In this document: piece by piece, positions 34,063 to 44,085 of the stretch
Layout: the number at the start of each line of letters is the position of its first letter
How positions within the stretch are numbered: the first letter of the stretch is position 1
Assembly (NCBI RefSeq): GCF_001411555.2
Contig: NC_049903.1
Span: 23,217,098-23,281,097, forward strand
DNA from: Juglans regia
Taxonomy: Eukaryota; Streptophyta; Magnoliopsida; Fagales; Juglandaceae
Direction of reading: 5' to 3'
Length of the DNA: 64,000 nucleotides
The notes under the pieces: model-generated
Seen by the model: the letters and a program-made list of their open reading frames with translations, nothing else
What the model was told of the DNA's origin: nothing
The model's database searches: none
Position numbers and translations under genes: made by a program

Positions 34063-34355
34063 CACTCATGTGCCAAGTTAAAGTACATTACTATAAGATG
34101 CCGGCAGCATGACTGCGATACCTGAAGGGGTCTTTTAAGGTAGTACCATCCAATTGTGATAATTTAAAACTAGAGGCACAAAGAGAGGAACACGGTTTGG
34201 CACCCACCATATTAGACAAATATAATAAATCAACAATATATTTGGACAAATGTAAGTAGAGCCCTCCAAAGTGGAGAGTCACATGAATCCCCTAGATATA
34301 ACGAAGAGGACCTAAAACCTTTTAAGGCAAACTCGTAATGCAAATGGAAAACATA
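34063..34355 (-). pseudogene. Copia5 relic, RT side
   Basis: Minus strand gives EFALKG, LGIHVTLHFGGLYLHLSKYIVDLL, NMVGAKPCSS, LSQLDGTTLKDPFRYRS and TLTW, the end of a Copia RT. The upper end stops at the F1 solo LTR. Confidence 0.78.
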
Positions 34356-34978
34356 TAAGATGTAACGCCTCGGTCCCGCAGGGATCGAAGAGTTACTCCT
34401 TATAACTTAAAACTCACAATTCATCAATATATTTATAGACTCCAAAATATAATGTCATCAGAATACTACAAAATCTCTTAATAAAATCCGCCACTTCTCA
34501 GAAATCTTCTATGAGTAATCCACTATGCTTAAATAATCATCTCACCGATGCTCCATAATCCTGATCTTTAGCTGGACTATTCAAAAATCATCTAAAAAAT
34601 AATTGGAGATAAGGGGTGAGTTATCAACAACTTAGTAAGCAAAGGACATATACTAGTGTGTAAACATGAGCATTTTCATAGAGTTTAGAATGTAGAAACA
34701 AAACATTTCAGTATCAATATGCAAATCTCAAGAATACAGATTATCAGAAAATTAGAGCGACTTTTCAAACATTTCATACTCAGAAACCAACTTTTCATAT
34801 TCAAAGACTCCTTTGGCACAACATGATTGAACATTTTCGTCTTATCATATCATATTAGAGCATCATATCAGAACAGAAACCATGTTTAACCCTCGTGGTA
34901 GGGTTGTGCATCTTACGGAAAGTCAAGCAGAACATAAATCACTAGGTTACCAAAGCGATTGCACTCAGAACAGAAAAC

Positions 34979-35960
34979 TACTATTATATCCCGTGGCGGG
35001 CCAGAGGTCACTATCATTAGGGGTGTAAATTCAAACAGAAAAACTGGTCTGGACCGAACCGATTTTACCGGTTTTGAATCGGTCCGGTCTGGAACCGGTT
35101 CTTAGAATGTGAAAATCGGCCAGTTCCGGTTCGGTTCGGATTTTAGGATTTTTCGAACCGGACCGGTTGATAAAATATATATATATAAAATAAAATTTGT
35201 ATTATTGTATATATAACTTTTATACAAAATATTATATATATATATATTAATATATATAAGTTTTATATATTATGTATAATTATAAATTTTTATGTGAAAT
35301 TTTTATATATAATTATATATATTCATATATGAAATAATTTCTTATTATAATTTATAAATTATTACATAAAATGTTAATACTAAATCACTAAAAGTTTATA
35401 ACTAATATTAATAGTCAAATATAGACTAATAACTATAGTTATACTTATAATTAATACTACAAGTTTTTACTAAAAGTTTATAACTAATACTAATATTAAA
35501 TATATAGTTTATAACTAATACTAATATATAACTTAGAACTATAGCAATAGTCTAATATTAATACTATTATATAGTCTAATATATTAATAAAAGTATAAAA
35601 CAATTTTTTTTAAATCAATTTTTTTTTTATAAACAAATTTTTAATGACAAATTGTGAAACTTAAATTTTAAAAAAACCGAAAAACCGGACCGGACCGGAC
35701 CGAAAACCGGTAAAACCAGAAGTGCCGGTTTAGGAGGGTAACCATTGCGTAATCGGTTTTGGAAAATACAAAACCGATACATATCGGTTCGGTCCTAGAT
35801 TTTGTCCAAAACCGGACCGAACCGAACTGATTACACCCCTAACTATTATATCCCGTGACAGGGCCAGAAGTCACTATTGTATTCAGTGACAGGGCCAGAT
35901 GTCACTATTGTATCCCGTGACAGGGCCAGAGTTCACTATTATATCTCTTGACAAGGCCAC
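34979..35960 (+). repeat. Hairpin-forming 33-bp tandem repeat in F1, split by the hAT MITE
   Basis: About four units of the type tatcccGTGACagggccaga.GTCACtat: at 34985, then after the MITE at 35850, 35882 and 35914, with a decayed fifth near 35946. Each unit holds the inverted arms GTGAC / GTCAC around agggccaga. Confidence 0.72.
35018..35841. mobile_element. hAT-type MITE (824 bp) inside F1
   Basis: Ends taggggtgtaa and rc taggggtgtaa are perfect 11-bp inverted repeats. Flanks actatcat (35010-35017) and actattat (35842-35849) form an 8-bp duplication with one mismatch, the hAT signature. Sub-terminal regions are dense in ccggaccgg / ccggttt words in both orientations and the centre (35165-35650) is A+T rich. 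No transposase. Confidence 0.88.
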
Positions 35961-37744
35961 ATATCAGAGCAAAACAGAATCAGAATCACCATATCAGAAT
36001 GAAAATCAGAGTTAGAACAGAATCAGAATATTATGCCAAAGGTTTTTCAAGTGCCACATCTTATCAACACAGAGTACTGAACAGAATCAGATCACAAAAA
36101 CGTAACTTATACACAAAATTTCATATTCGCTCTCTTTTTCAAAGTTCAGAAACAAAATGTCAAAAATAAGCTCATGCCTACACCAGTCATGACAGAAACT
36201 ACTTAATTCTTAAACAGAATCTCATGAGTAATGCAAAACAAATATCTGAGGTTGTTTTCAGATTTCTTTTTATAGCAAAGCATGCACATTTTCCAAAAAG
36301 GACCTCAGTTTATTTTATTTTATGCAAAGTCTAGCATAGAAACCCACTTACCTAGACTTAGCTTTTTCGAAATTTCCTTCAAAATGTCGAACAATAATTA
36401 ATCGTCACCTATAAAAGTAATCACGTAACTCTCGTAAATTTTCAATTAATCTCATATTTTCTTATTTAATCCTAAACTTCTAAAATAACCTATTTACTTC
36501 CTCAAAACCTAAAATTACAAATCATCACTTTCTAAAATCATTACTGTTGATTTAATAACTATGACTAAACATTTAAAAGTCAGACCTATTTATTATTGAA
36601 AACCAACTATAAAGTTTAATACTGGATAATATAATTATCCCAAAATATTTTAAAATAAACAATAACTATTTTTCAAATAGTCTAAACTATATCTAAAGTG
36701 TAAAAATAACATTACACCAATATTGTTTACTCTAAAAATAAAACTTTACTTAATAACATGTTAAAATACTTAAGTGGTTTTCTATAATCATAATTAGAAT
36801 GTTCAAAATAAAATTTCACACATACTGTAAAAATAATATGCTACCAATAGTACAATTTGAAAACCGTATTTATTTTATGTAAAATTTCTTATACATCTCA
36901 TATAAACCATGTAAAAACAAAATTTAATATAAACAAAATCTCAATTGAAACCATCTAATAATAAGGGCAAAACTGTAATTCCATATCTAAATAATATGTT
37001 GTACTAAGTTTACGTAGACTCTAAAGAGTAAACGTTTTATGCGTTTTTGGTGCAACAGTCGGCGACAGTGACACGAGGTACTCACCGAGAGTAAATGGCA
37101 ACAGTCAATAGGAGTGGCACTGGGATGAAGACGGCTTCCAGTTGGCCGTGGTCTTCGTTGCGTGGTGGTGGGGCTGCGGGGTGCGAGTGAGAGAAACTTG
37201 ACGTGAGGGCAAAAGGAGCAGAGAAAAAAAAAGAGTGGGTTTACGTGACCAAGGCGAAGGAGTGTTCTGCAGTGGCTATCTTACAGTGTTGGTGGTTTAT
37301 GGTGGGGATTTACGGTGGCATAGTTGATGAGCATAGAGTCGGGAACGCGAAGAGGCAGTGAACAAGAAAGAGTTATGCGTGGGTTGTGTCAGTTTCGCAT
37401 GGGGGCAGTGAGAGTTCTGGGCGGTGCACGATGGAGGCTTTGGGCCCTTGGTGATGGTCGTGTATGGTGGAGGGATGGGCATCAGACAAGGAGAGGCTGA
37501 GGAAACAAATATGGTTGGCGGCAGCGAACGTAACAGAGCAGTTTCTCTAAGCATGGCTAATGTGTGCGTATAAATATGATGCGAAAACCCTAGAGATATG
37601 AGGGAGATGTGTATGATCATGCATGCTGTGAAAGACTTTGGGGTGAAAAGAAGATGAAAAAAATAAAAATAAATAAACTAAAACAAAATAAATTAATAAA
37701 TAAATAAATAATTGAGCTTGACTAGGTCCGGGCGTTACATAAGA

Positions 37745-38400
37745 AATATGGGCACCTGATTTTCATCTCATGTTTGGTATCCCATGAGATTTCCTCTACT
37801 TCATGGTAGCACCATAACAACTTGACAAGATGTATGTTCGTCATTCTTAAGACCTGCTCCTTTGGATCTAGTATTTGTATGGATACTTTCTCGTATGTCA
37901 AGTCCATTTGAGCTTGTTGGGGCCGAAGATGATCTAGACAGGGTCGTGCAAGTACTTCCTCAATGTTGATTCATGGAATATATCATGGGTTTCCACCAAA
38001 CTTAGTGGAGAATTGACCTTGTAAGCTACCAATTTTACCCATTTTACTATAACAAAGGCCCCATTGTACTTTGAGTTCAACTTTCACTTCTTCCAGAATC
38101 TCATCACTCCCTTCGATTGTAAAAGTTTTAGGAACACTGTCTTTTTTCGTCTTTTTTTTTTTTTTTTGAAACACAACTCCAAACATTGTCAGCCTATGTA
38201 GTTCTTTTGTTTGCTCTAAGTTGTTAGCATTCAATGTGAATGAGAGTGATGCTATCCTTGGTGTCCTAAATAATATCTTGTTCGATTAGTATTTTATATG
38301 CCATCATTTCGATTTTCACTTGATAACTATTGTTCTATCCGAATTCCACCAAGTTGGGCAATACTAGGTCCATCAGTATGTGCTAAGTAAACTGTCCTGA
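37745..38400 (-). pseudogene. Ty3/gypsy pol fragment (integrase end and C-terminal domain)
   Basis: Minus strand around 38380-38300 reads LVEFG-NNSYQVKIEMMAYKIL, matching the gypsy integrase block LVEFAYNNSY. 38090-37990 gives the linker, and 37907-37745 reads LTYEKVSIQILDPKEQVLRM, NIHLVKLLW-YHEVEEISWDTKHEMKIRCPYFL. The last part matches the chromodomain-like end of Tekay/Del-type polyproteins (VKVLW-HH-VEEATWE-E-EM). Several stops and a poly(A)-encoded lysine run. Further upstream to about 38700 the match fades. Confidence 0.75.
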
Positions 38401-38955
38401 AGTTTAGCTTAACCGCCTATAGCATTTTTGCGTACTTGTTCAAAATATGAACATGAAAGATAACAATCTTAATGTTTGTATGCTGCTTAAATTTTGTCCT
38501 CATCACTAACTAGACAACGACTAGCTTGAAGAATGTCTAGAAGGTTTGAAAACTTCTCTCTTTATATGTGATATATAGTTGAAATTTTCAATTTTTGAGA
38601 AAACAATTCGATTATGATTAGACTAATCGGTCGGTAGTCACTTTCTATGTCCTGAACTCATGTTCTCTAGTTGTGAAATTGTGTTAATTTTGTAGATAAA
38701 ATGGATGAAACTTTCAAGGAAGAAGAATAAGAAGATCGACGATGATTTTTAGAATGTTAGCCCCAAGCCCATATTAGTTCTAATTAAGTCTGACCTTAAT
38801 CCAATCACTTAGCTTTAAAGGCAAACTTTTTAAAGAATGTCGCATGTCAATGAAGCTTTTACATTAAAACTTTGGCGGTAACTACAGATATTGTCTTGTC
38901 TCTTAGATAGGAAAATTTAGAAGTTTTTCTTCACAACCAATTATTCTTAAAGCTT
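38401..38955. other. Probable continuation of decayed gypsy pol
   Basis: Between the gypsy fragment and the hAT element. No block strong enough to call; low-complexity matches to integrase only. Confidence 0.25.
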
Positions 38956-39149
38956 GTAGTAGCTAAGGGTGTTCAACCGGACTGGTTTTTTTCAGGATTT
39001 GGTCTGAAACCCGGGTGCATCCAAGCGGTTATTCGCCCGGAATACACCCGGGCGGTTAAAAAGCTTCTGGATCCGATTAAGGATCCGCTTATGTGACCCG
39101 GTTATCCGTAACTAGGTCCTTTAAAATGAAAAAATCCGCATCTCTCTCG

Positions 39150-39215
39150 TTCTTGAATCCGCTTCTCCTCGTTCTCGAGAATCCGCTTCTCCTCGTTCTC
39201 GAATCCACTTCTCTC
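39150..39215 (+). repeat. Short tandem repeat in the Pack-hAT leader
   Basis: Three imperfect units of gaatccgcttctcctcgttc, about 25 bp each. Confidence 0.7.
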
Positions 39216-39541
39216 TTACTTAGGGTTTGCAGCTTTCTCGTCTTCTCCAAGCTTTGAAGTGCTTTGAGCATCTGAGTGAGACACGCGGAGGCTACCATCG
39301 AACGCTTAAGGTACCTTTCTTTGTACTTAGGGTTTTCTTTGGACTCTCCGGCCAATTACAACTCAAACTCTTCATCACATGTATTAGGTTTTTTGCCTCT
39401 TTCTTTCATTTTGTTGAGGTTGTGTGGTTTTGTTTTGATTCGGGATGACTATCCTCGTTCAGCAGCTTGAGTTTGGTAAATGTTTTTTACTCCTTTCCTT
39501 TGTTTTTTCTCGTTCATTTTTTGTTTATCTTTTCTATACAT

Positions 39542-39544
<3 letters not shown>

Positions 39545-39583
<39 letters not shown>
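39545..39583. repeat. (AT)n microsatellite
   Basis: About 19 uninterrupted TA units inside the Pack-hAT element. Confidence 0.85.
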
Positions 39584-39587
<4 letters not shown>

Positions 39588-39828
39588 AAATTAATCTCTA
39601 AATATGACCATCTGATCATTTTTTTTTTTTGTATTTTTGTTTATTAATCTGGATGACTATATATCCTCATCGAGCAACTTGAGTTTTTACTCTTTTTCCT
39701 TTTCTTAAATTGTTATAATTTCTTATCTGTGTTCATCATATAATGAGGTCAAGCCGCTTTCAGTAGGGTCTTTATTGGTTAAGAACCTCATTCTGAGACT
39801 ACCCAGATTTTTTTAATAGTTTGTTTGT

Positions 39829-40122
39829 TTGTCGGATGTGATTGAACCAATAGTACCCGAGTTTAATATTTTGGATTGGTGGAAGAAGAACTCATTTAGA
39901 TATCCCATCCTTGCGGAGATCACACGTGATGTATTGAGCATCCCTATTTCCACCGTTGCATCCGAGTCTGCAATCAGCACCAGTGGACATGTAATAGATC
40001 CATACCAAAGCTCATTAGCGCTGGAGACTGTCCAAGCACTAATTTGCATGTAAAATTGGTTGACTTGTGAACCACTTAGTTCTTGGGAGGTGGAGGATCA
40101 TGTAGAACGCATTGACATCGAA
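39829..40122 (+). pseudogene. hAT transposase C-terminal dimerisation domain (fragment)
   Basis: Translation contains FNILDWWKKNSFRYPILAEI, DVLSIPISTVASESAISTSG, HVIDPYQSSLALETVQALIC and, past a TAA at 40051, NWLTCEPLSSWEVEDHVE. DWWK...YP.L...ARD.L.IP.STVASES.FS is the signature of the hAT C-terminal dimerisation domain. The BED zinc finger and catalytic RNase H-like core are absent, so this is a remnant of the parent transposase, not a complete gene. Confidence 0.9.
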
Positions 40123-40373
40123 GGTAAACACTTTTATTTGTTAAATTTGATTTTTTATTATTAATTTATCCATTTTAACTTAACCTCTACATTTTTTTCT
40201 ACTTAAGGTAACCCTCTTCCTTCAACTCCAGCAACTTAAGCAACTCCAACTTCAGTTTAATATGCTTGTGATGTTGGAAGTCAGAGAAGGATGACTATTA
40301 CAAAGAGGTGAGGTAGTGAACTTTTAATGGCGCCCACTTTGGTGTGAGTGTTTCTGATCTGGCTGTCCCATAG

Positions 40374-40518
40374 GTATGATGCCCACTCAGGTGGAGAACA
40401 TACTGTTGCTGTTACAGAAGATGGAGAGCTATATGGATGGGGCTGGGGCCGATATGGAAACTTGGGCTTGGGTGATAGAAGTGATTGCTTGGTTCCTGAG
40501 AAAGTTTCTGCCATTGAT
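40374..40518 (+). pseudogene. Captured exon of an RCC1-repeat (UVR8-like family) gene
   Basis: Between a 3' splice site (catag|gtatgatg) and a 5' splice site (gat|gtatgttg) the frame reads SGGEHTVAVTEDGELYGWGW then GRYGNLGLGDRSDCLVPEKV. G-EHT-A-T-DG-LY-WG-G--GQLG-GD---L-P--V is a full RCC1 blade. A single exon is present, so it is a captured piece of a host gene, carried with parts of its introns. Which RCC1 gene cannot be decided here. Confidence 0.88.
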
Positions 40519-40922
40519 GTATGTTGAAAATATGGTATCGCTTATTTCGTATGTACTGTGTCAAAGCATCAAACTTCATTATATTTATTCCAGAAAAAAG
40601 TTACTTTTTTATGTTTGTGCTAGGCTGTACCATTGGCCACTTTTTTATTTATATTTGATGCTTTTATGAGAAAATTTGATACAAGATATAAGCTGACTTA
40701 GATATGGACTTCGTTTTTGTACTTAAATTCAAGTTGTCTGAGATTTTCTTGGATTGTCTGAAAAAATTACAAGTTCTCTCATTCATGAATAGTTGATAGA
40801 TGATAGTAAAAATCACTTTGACATTTTAGGTTGTCAATGGCATATCCTTGCCCATATCACGACATGGGTACAATATTATTACTAATTTTCTCTGTGATGG
40901 AAACTTGATGACCATCTATTTT

Positions 40923-41087
40923 GATTCAAGAGGAGATGTCAAAGTGATTCTTGCTACAAACAAGATTGAAAGTCAATTTGTTACGACTAAAGATGAATTT
41001 TCTGGAGCTGATATAAAGGCAATTTGCACCGAAGTTGGCTTGCTTGCTTTAAGAGAACGCCATATGAAGCATGTTATACAGATTAAG
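40923..41087 (+). pseudogene. Captured piece of a 26S proteasome ATPase (RPT2-like) gene
   Basis: The frame reads DSRGDVKVILATNKIES and then, without the arginine-finger segment that should follow, FVTTKDEFSGADIKAICTEV and GLLALRERHMKHV before a GT donor at 41088. Both blocks match the AAA+ domain of proteasome regulatory subunit 4 (RPT2), but roughly 45 residues between them are missing, so the fragment is internally deleted or was joined after capture. No function is expected. The sequence after the donor (41088-41340) includes gaaggctcttttatcatc with no clear homology. Confidence 0.88.
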
Positions 41088-41700
41088 GTAAATTCTTTAA
41101 TTTCCAGGATGACTATTCCAAATGGGTTGTTGCTTTCTTTAATTTCAAAACTTGCAACTATACACACTTCTATCTACAATTTACAGCATAATTTGCTTGT
41201 GATGTCGTATATACAGATGTACCTGAAGGCTCTTTTATCATCAAAGAGCACACTCTTCTATCAACTTCTAATAAATTTTGTTTGGAGAGCCATAGCTAAG
41301 CAAGTAAGATCATGTTGTTTGGAGTTTCAAGATGGTTGATTCTAATAAATTTTGATCTTTGTAAATTTATTTCTTTTGTTTTTTGTAAATTTATGTTTTG
41401 CATTGTGATGTAACAACAATATTTTTTATTTTTATTTATTTTTCTTTTTTATTTATTTTGTTTGTTAATTTATTATCAGAATTTAAAAAAAAAAAACTAT
41501 GTGCTATAAAAACATTTTTTTAAGTTTTAAAGTCTTTTTTAATAAAAATTAAAAATTAAAACCGGATTTATCCAGTTATAACCCGGATCCAGATTAAATC
41601 CAGATATCCGGTTACAATCTGGATATCCGGATTGAATCCGGTTATCCACTCGAATTTTAGCATCCAGATCTGGATCCGGTTGAACACCCCTAGTAGTAGC

Positions 41701-42184
41701 CACCTACCATGACACTGTCACTGTATGTCGACCTCATTCGAGGTATTACAAGCCACCTTGCGAAGATGGTTTTGACTACTTGAGGTCAATTGCTCAAGGG
41801 GATGAGCTTTCCTCTATGTTGGCCCCTCCACACATCCTTGCTTGATGAAGGATGTGTTTTCCTCTTTTTCTAGTCAACTATTATTTTTTAAGTTAAATTT
41901 AGAATGCTATGATCATGATAATGTGGCCATTTTAATGATTTTGGAAGATCAATTAATTAGATTTCTATCTCAACAAATATTTTCAAAAGGAAAATAGAGA
42001 AGTTGTTGCTCCCATTGACAAGTCACTTATTAGCTTTATGATTTAAAAAATGTAGTATGAGAACCATGACAAATATCCTAGAATAACACATCACTTAATG
42101 ACATCCTACTTACAACTTTCACTTTAGATGTTTTATATTAGAGGGAATGATGGATTAGACACATTTAGGTTAACAACTATGAAA
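41701..42184. other. Unassigned spacer
   Basis: Follows the Pack-hAT duplication. No frame or repeat recognised. Confidence 0.3.
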
Positions 42185-42375
42185 GGTATTGAGTGAGTAA
42201 GGTAATAAGAGAGCGTAGTATTGGGCGAGCAATGTGACAAGTGAGTAGGTGTTAGGCAAGCAAGGTATTGGGTGAGCATGGTGTTGGGCAAGCAAAGTCT
42301 AAGGTGAACAAGGTGATAAGCAAGCCGGTGTTAGGCGAGCATAGTATTGGGCTAGCAATAGTAGGGGCAAGCAAG
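42185..42375 (+). repeat. Degenerate tandem repeat, about 15-16-bp unit
   Basis: About twelve diverged units of the type ggtgttgggcaagcaa (variants: ggtattgggtgagcat, agtattgggcgagcaa, ggtgttaggcgagcat). Confidence 0.75.
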
Positions 42376-44080
42376 ATGGTTGAAACAAAAGAGAGATGTA
42401 ACCCCAGGTGGTAGACATGCATCACCCACGTGGAAAATCCTAGAGTGTCATGTGGCGATCACAGAACACCTCTAGTAGAAAATACTGGACCCACCTCCTT
42501 AAGAGTTTGCAACTCATTACTTGGATGCTTGACATGTGGCTATCCGCATGGTCCAATAGGGAGATGCCACGTCATCAAGACTATGCCACCTTATCATGGT
42601 CTTAACAAGTCACCCCACTCACCTCAGGATGAACAGGTAACCGAACCCTAACCACTCACAAACTCAACCTCAAACCACCCTCGATCAAGCACAAAAATCT
42701 TTAAGATAAATTTCTTACATTAAGAGATAGAGTACTAAAAAGGACCAACCACCATGAGAGGACTTGTTTTTCCATGGCCGGGCATCCCACTCATGCCAAC
42801 AACCCCATTGTTTAATCTTTCTTGCTTCCAAGCTCCCTCAATCCACATTACACAAGGACATGAGGATGGAAGCCAACAAGATTACCAATCCCAAGGCACT
42901 TAACAAACCCTAGCACTCCCTTTCCCCTCTCTTTCATGCTAGACATCTCACTTCCTCTCTCTATCTTTTTCCTCAAGTTCACCCACACTCTCAAGGTCTC
43001 CCTCTTACTGGTCCACTCCAGGTTCACTTTCATCAAACACATTCTCTCAAGTCCCTAGAGCCAGCATACATAAACACACCTACAACATCTTCATATCGAG
43101 GACTCTTTATTGGCACGAAAGTTTTGGACTAGGCATTCAAGGAATGAACCCACCACATCCTTGTCTTTTATTTCGGGTTTTAAAGGAGGTGTTCTTAAGT
43201 GCATGTCGATCACGAGTTTTGTTGGTTAAGTGTGGGATCATCATGTCAAAGGTTTCAGGCATGCTTGTTTTGAATCTCTTGGGTGTAAGTGTTATCAAAC
43301 CATGTGCTTTGGAGATCTTTAAGCTTTGGGATTTTGTTCTATGAGTAAGAACGAAAGGTTATTTTGAAAGGCGAGAAACTTGATTTTCTTGAGTTAAGGT
43401 GATGACCGAAAAGATGGATTTTTTTTTTTTTTTAGTATTTTGGTCGAATGAGAACTTGTTTGAGTTTTGCTTTGAAAACCGAAGAAAATGTGCTTTTGTG
43501 GGTAGAGGATCTACCTTTGGTTATGTTTCAAGTCACTTGGTTTTGATATGATCTCATGAAGAAAAATGATACTTTTTATAATGTTATGGTTGTTGTGTTC
43601 ATGCAATGAGATTTAAGCTATAGTTTATGTTTCCTATTGGTGAAAAGGTTTAAACCTTTTAATCATGATTTTAATATATATATTTTGATTGGAGTAAAAT
43701 CATGAGCTTTATGTATGTGTCTGTGATATGTTGCCCTATATCTTGATTTCTTCGAAGTATGATATAAAAACCATCATAAGAGATAAATTTATAAGTTTTT
43801 ATGTGTTTGGTTCTGAATGAACCAAAATTTGTTTTGATAGATTTACTAATAAAACTTGTTTTGTAACAAAGGAGGTCCTCAGTTTAAGTCCTATAAGAAT
43901 GACCCCTTGGGATTTAATAAGGTTTATCATACGAGTCATTAGCCAGGTGAGGTTCGAGAATGAAAGATAAGACCATTGAGGCTCTCAAATTGGGTCCCAA
44001 TGGGGCTCCGAGCAAGGGTTCATCTTTTGGTGTAATCTTTATCCCTTAGGCTTGGTCTAGTTTCACAAATCTTTGAAACC
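42376..44080. other. Probable decayed LTR sequence, no gene
   Basis: 42640-43080 is pyrimidine rich (ctctctttcatgc, cactccctttcccctctc) like the leader parts of the gypsy LTRs; 43410-43440 holds a poly(T) run. No protein domain was found in any frame. A short frame at 43144-43344 has no recognisable match. Confidence 0.35.
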
Positions 44081-44085
44081 ATCTC

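Larger units (their letters stand above)
34361..37739 (-). mobile_element. Solo LTR F1 (gypsy-type) carrying a hAT MITE
   Basis: Runs tgtaacgcctcgg to gggcgttaca with a perfect duplication taaga (34356-34360 / 37740-37744). Without the hAT insert it is about 2.55 kb, similar to F2 at 44086, with which it shares the ggggtgagttatcaacaac block, the gcctacac block and the end region, so both are one LTR family. Minus-strand TATA-like tatttatacgc near 37570 suggests the functional direction. Holds a short hairpin array (34979-35960). No coding region; a proline-rich 107-residue minus frame near 37297-37620 is probably part of the LTR transcript leader. Confidence 0.83.
38964..41692 (+). mobile_element. 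Gene-capturing hAT element (Pack-hAT), 2.73 kb
   Basis: Ends taagggtgttcaaccgg and rc taggggtgttcaaccgg are 17-bp inverted repeats with one mismatch. A perfect 8-bp duplication gtagtagc flanks it (38956-38963 / 41693-41700). Sub-terminal regions repeat atccggat / ggatccgg words on both sides. Inside, in order: a tandemly repeated leader (39150-39215), an AT microsatellite, the C-terminus of a hAT transposase, an exon of an RCC1-repeat gene and a piece of a proteasome ATPase gene. All lie on the plus strand. Exon/intron junctions are kept, so the host pieces were picked up as genomic DNA. The element cannot make a full transposase. Confidence 0.92.

Noticed and set aside
40374..41340. Functional RCC1-ATPase fusion gene
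   Set aside because: Only one exon of one gene and an internally deleted piece of the other, in different frames, inside a transposon with no plausible start.
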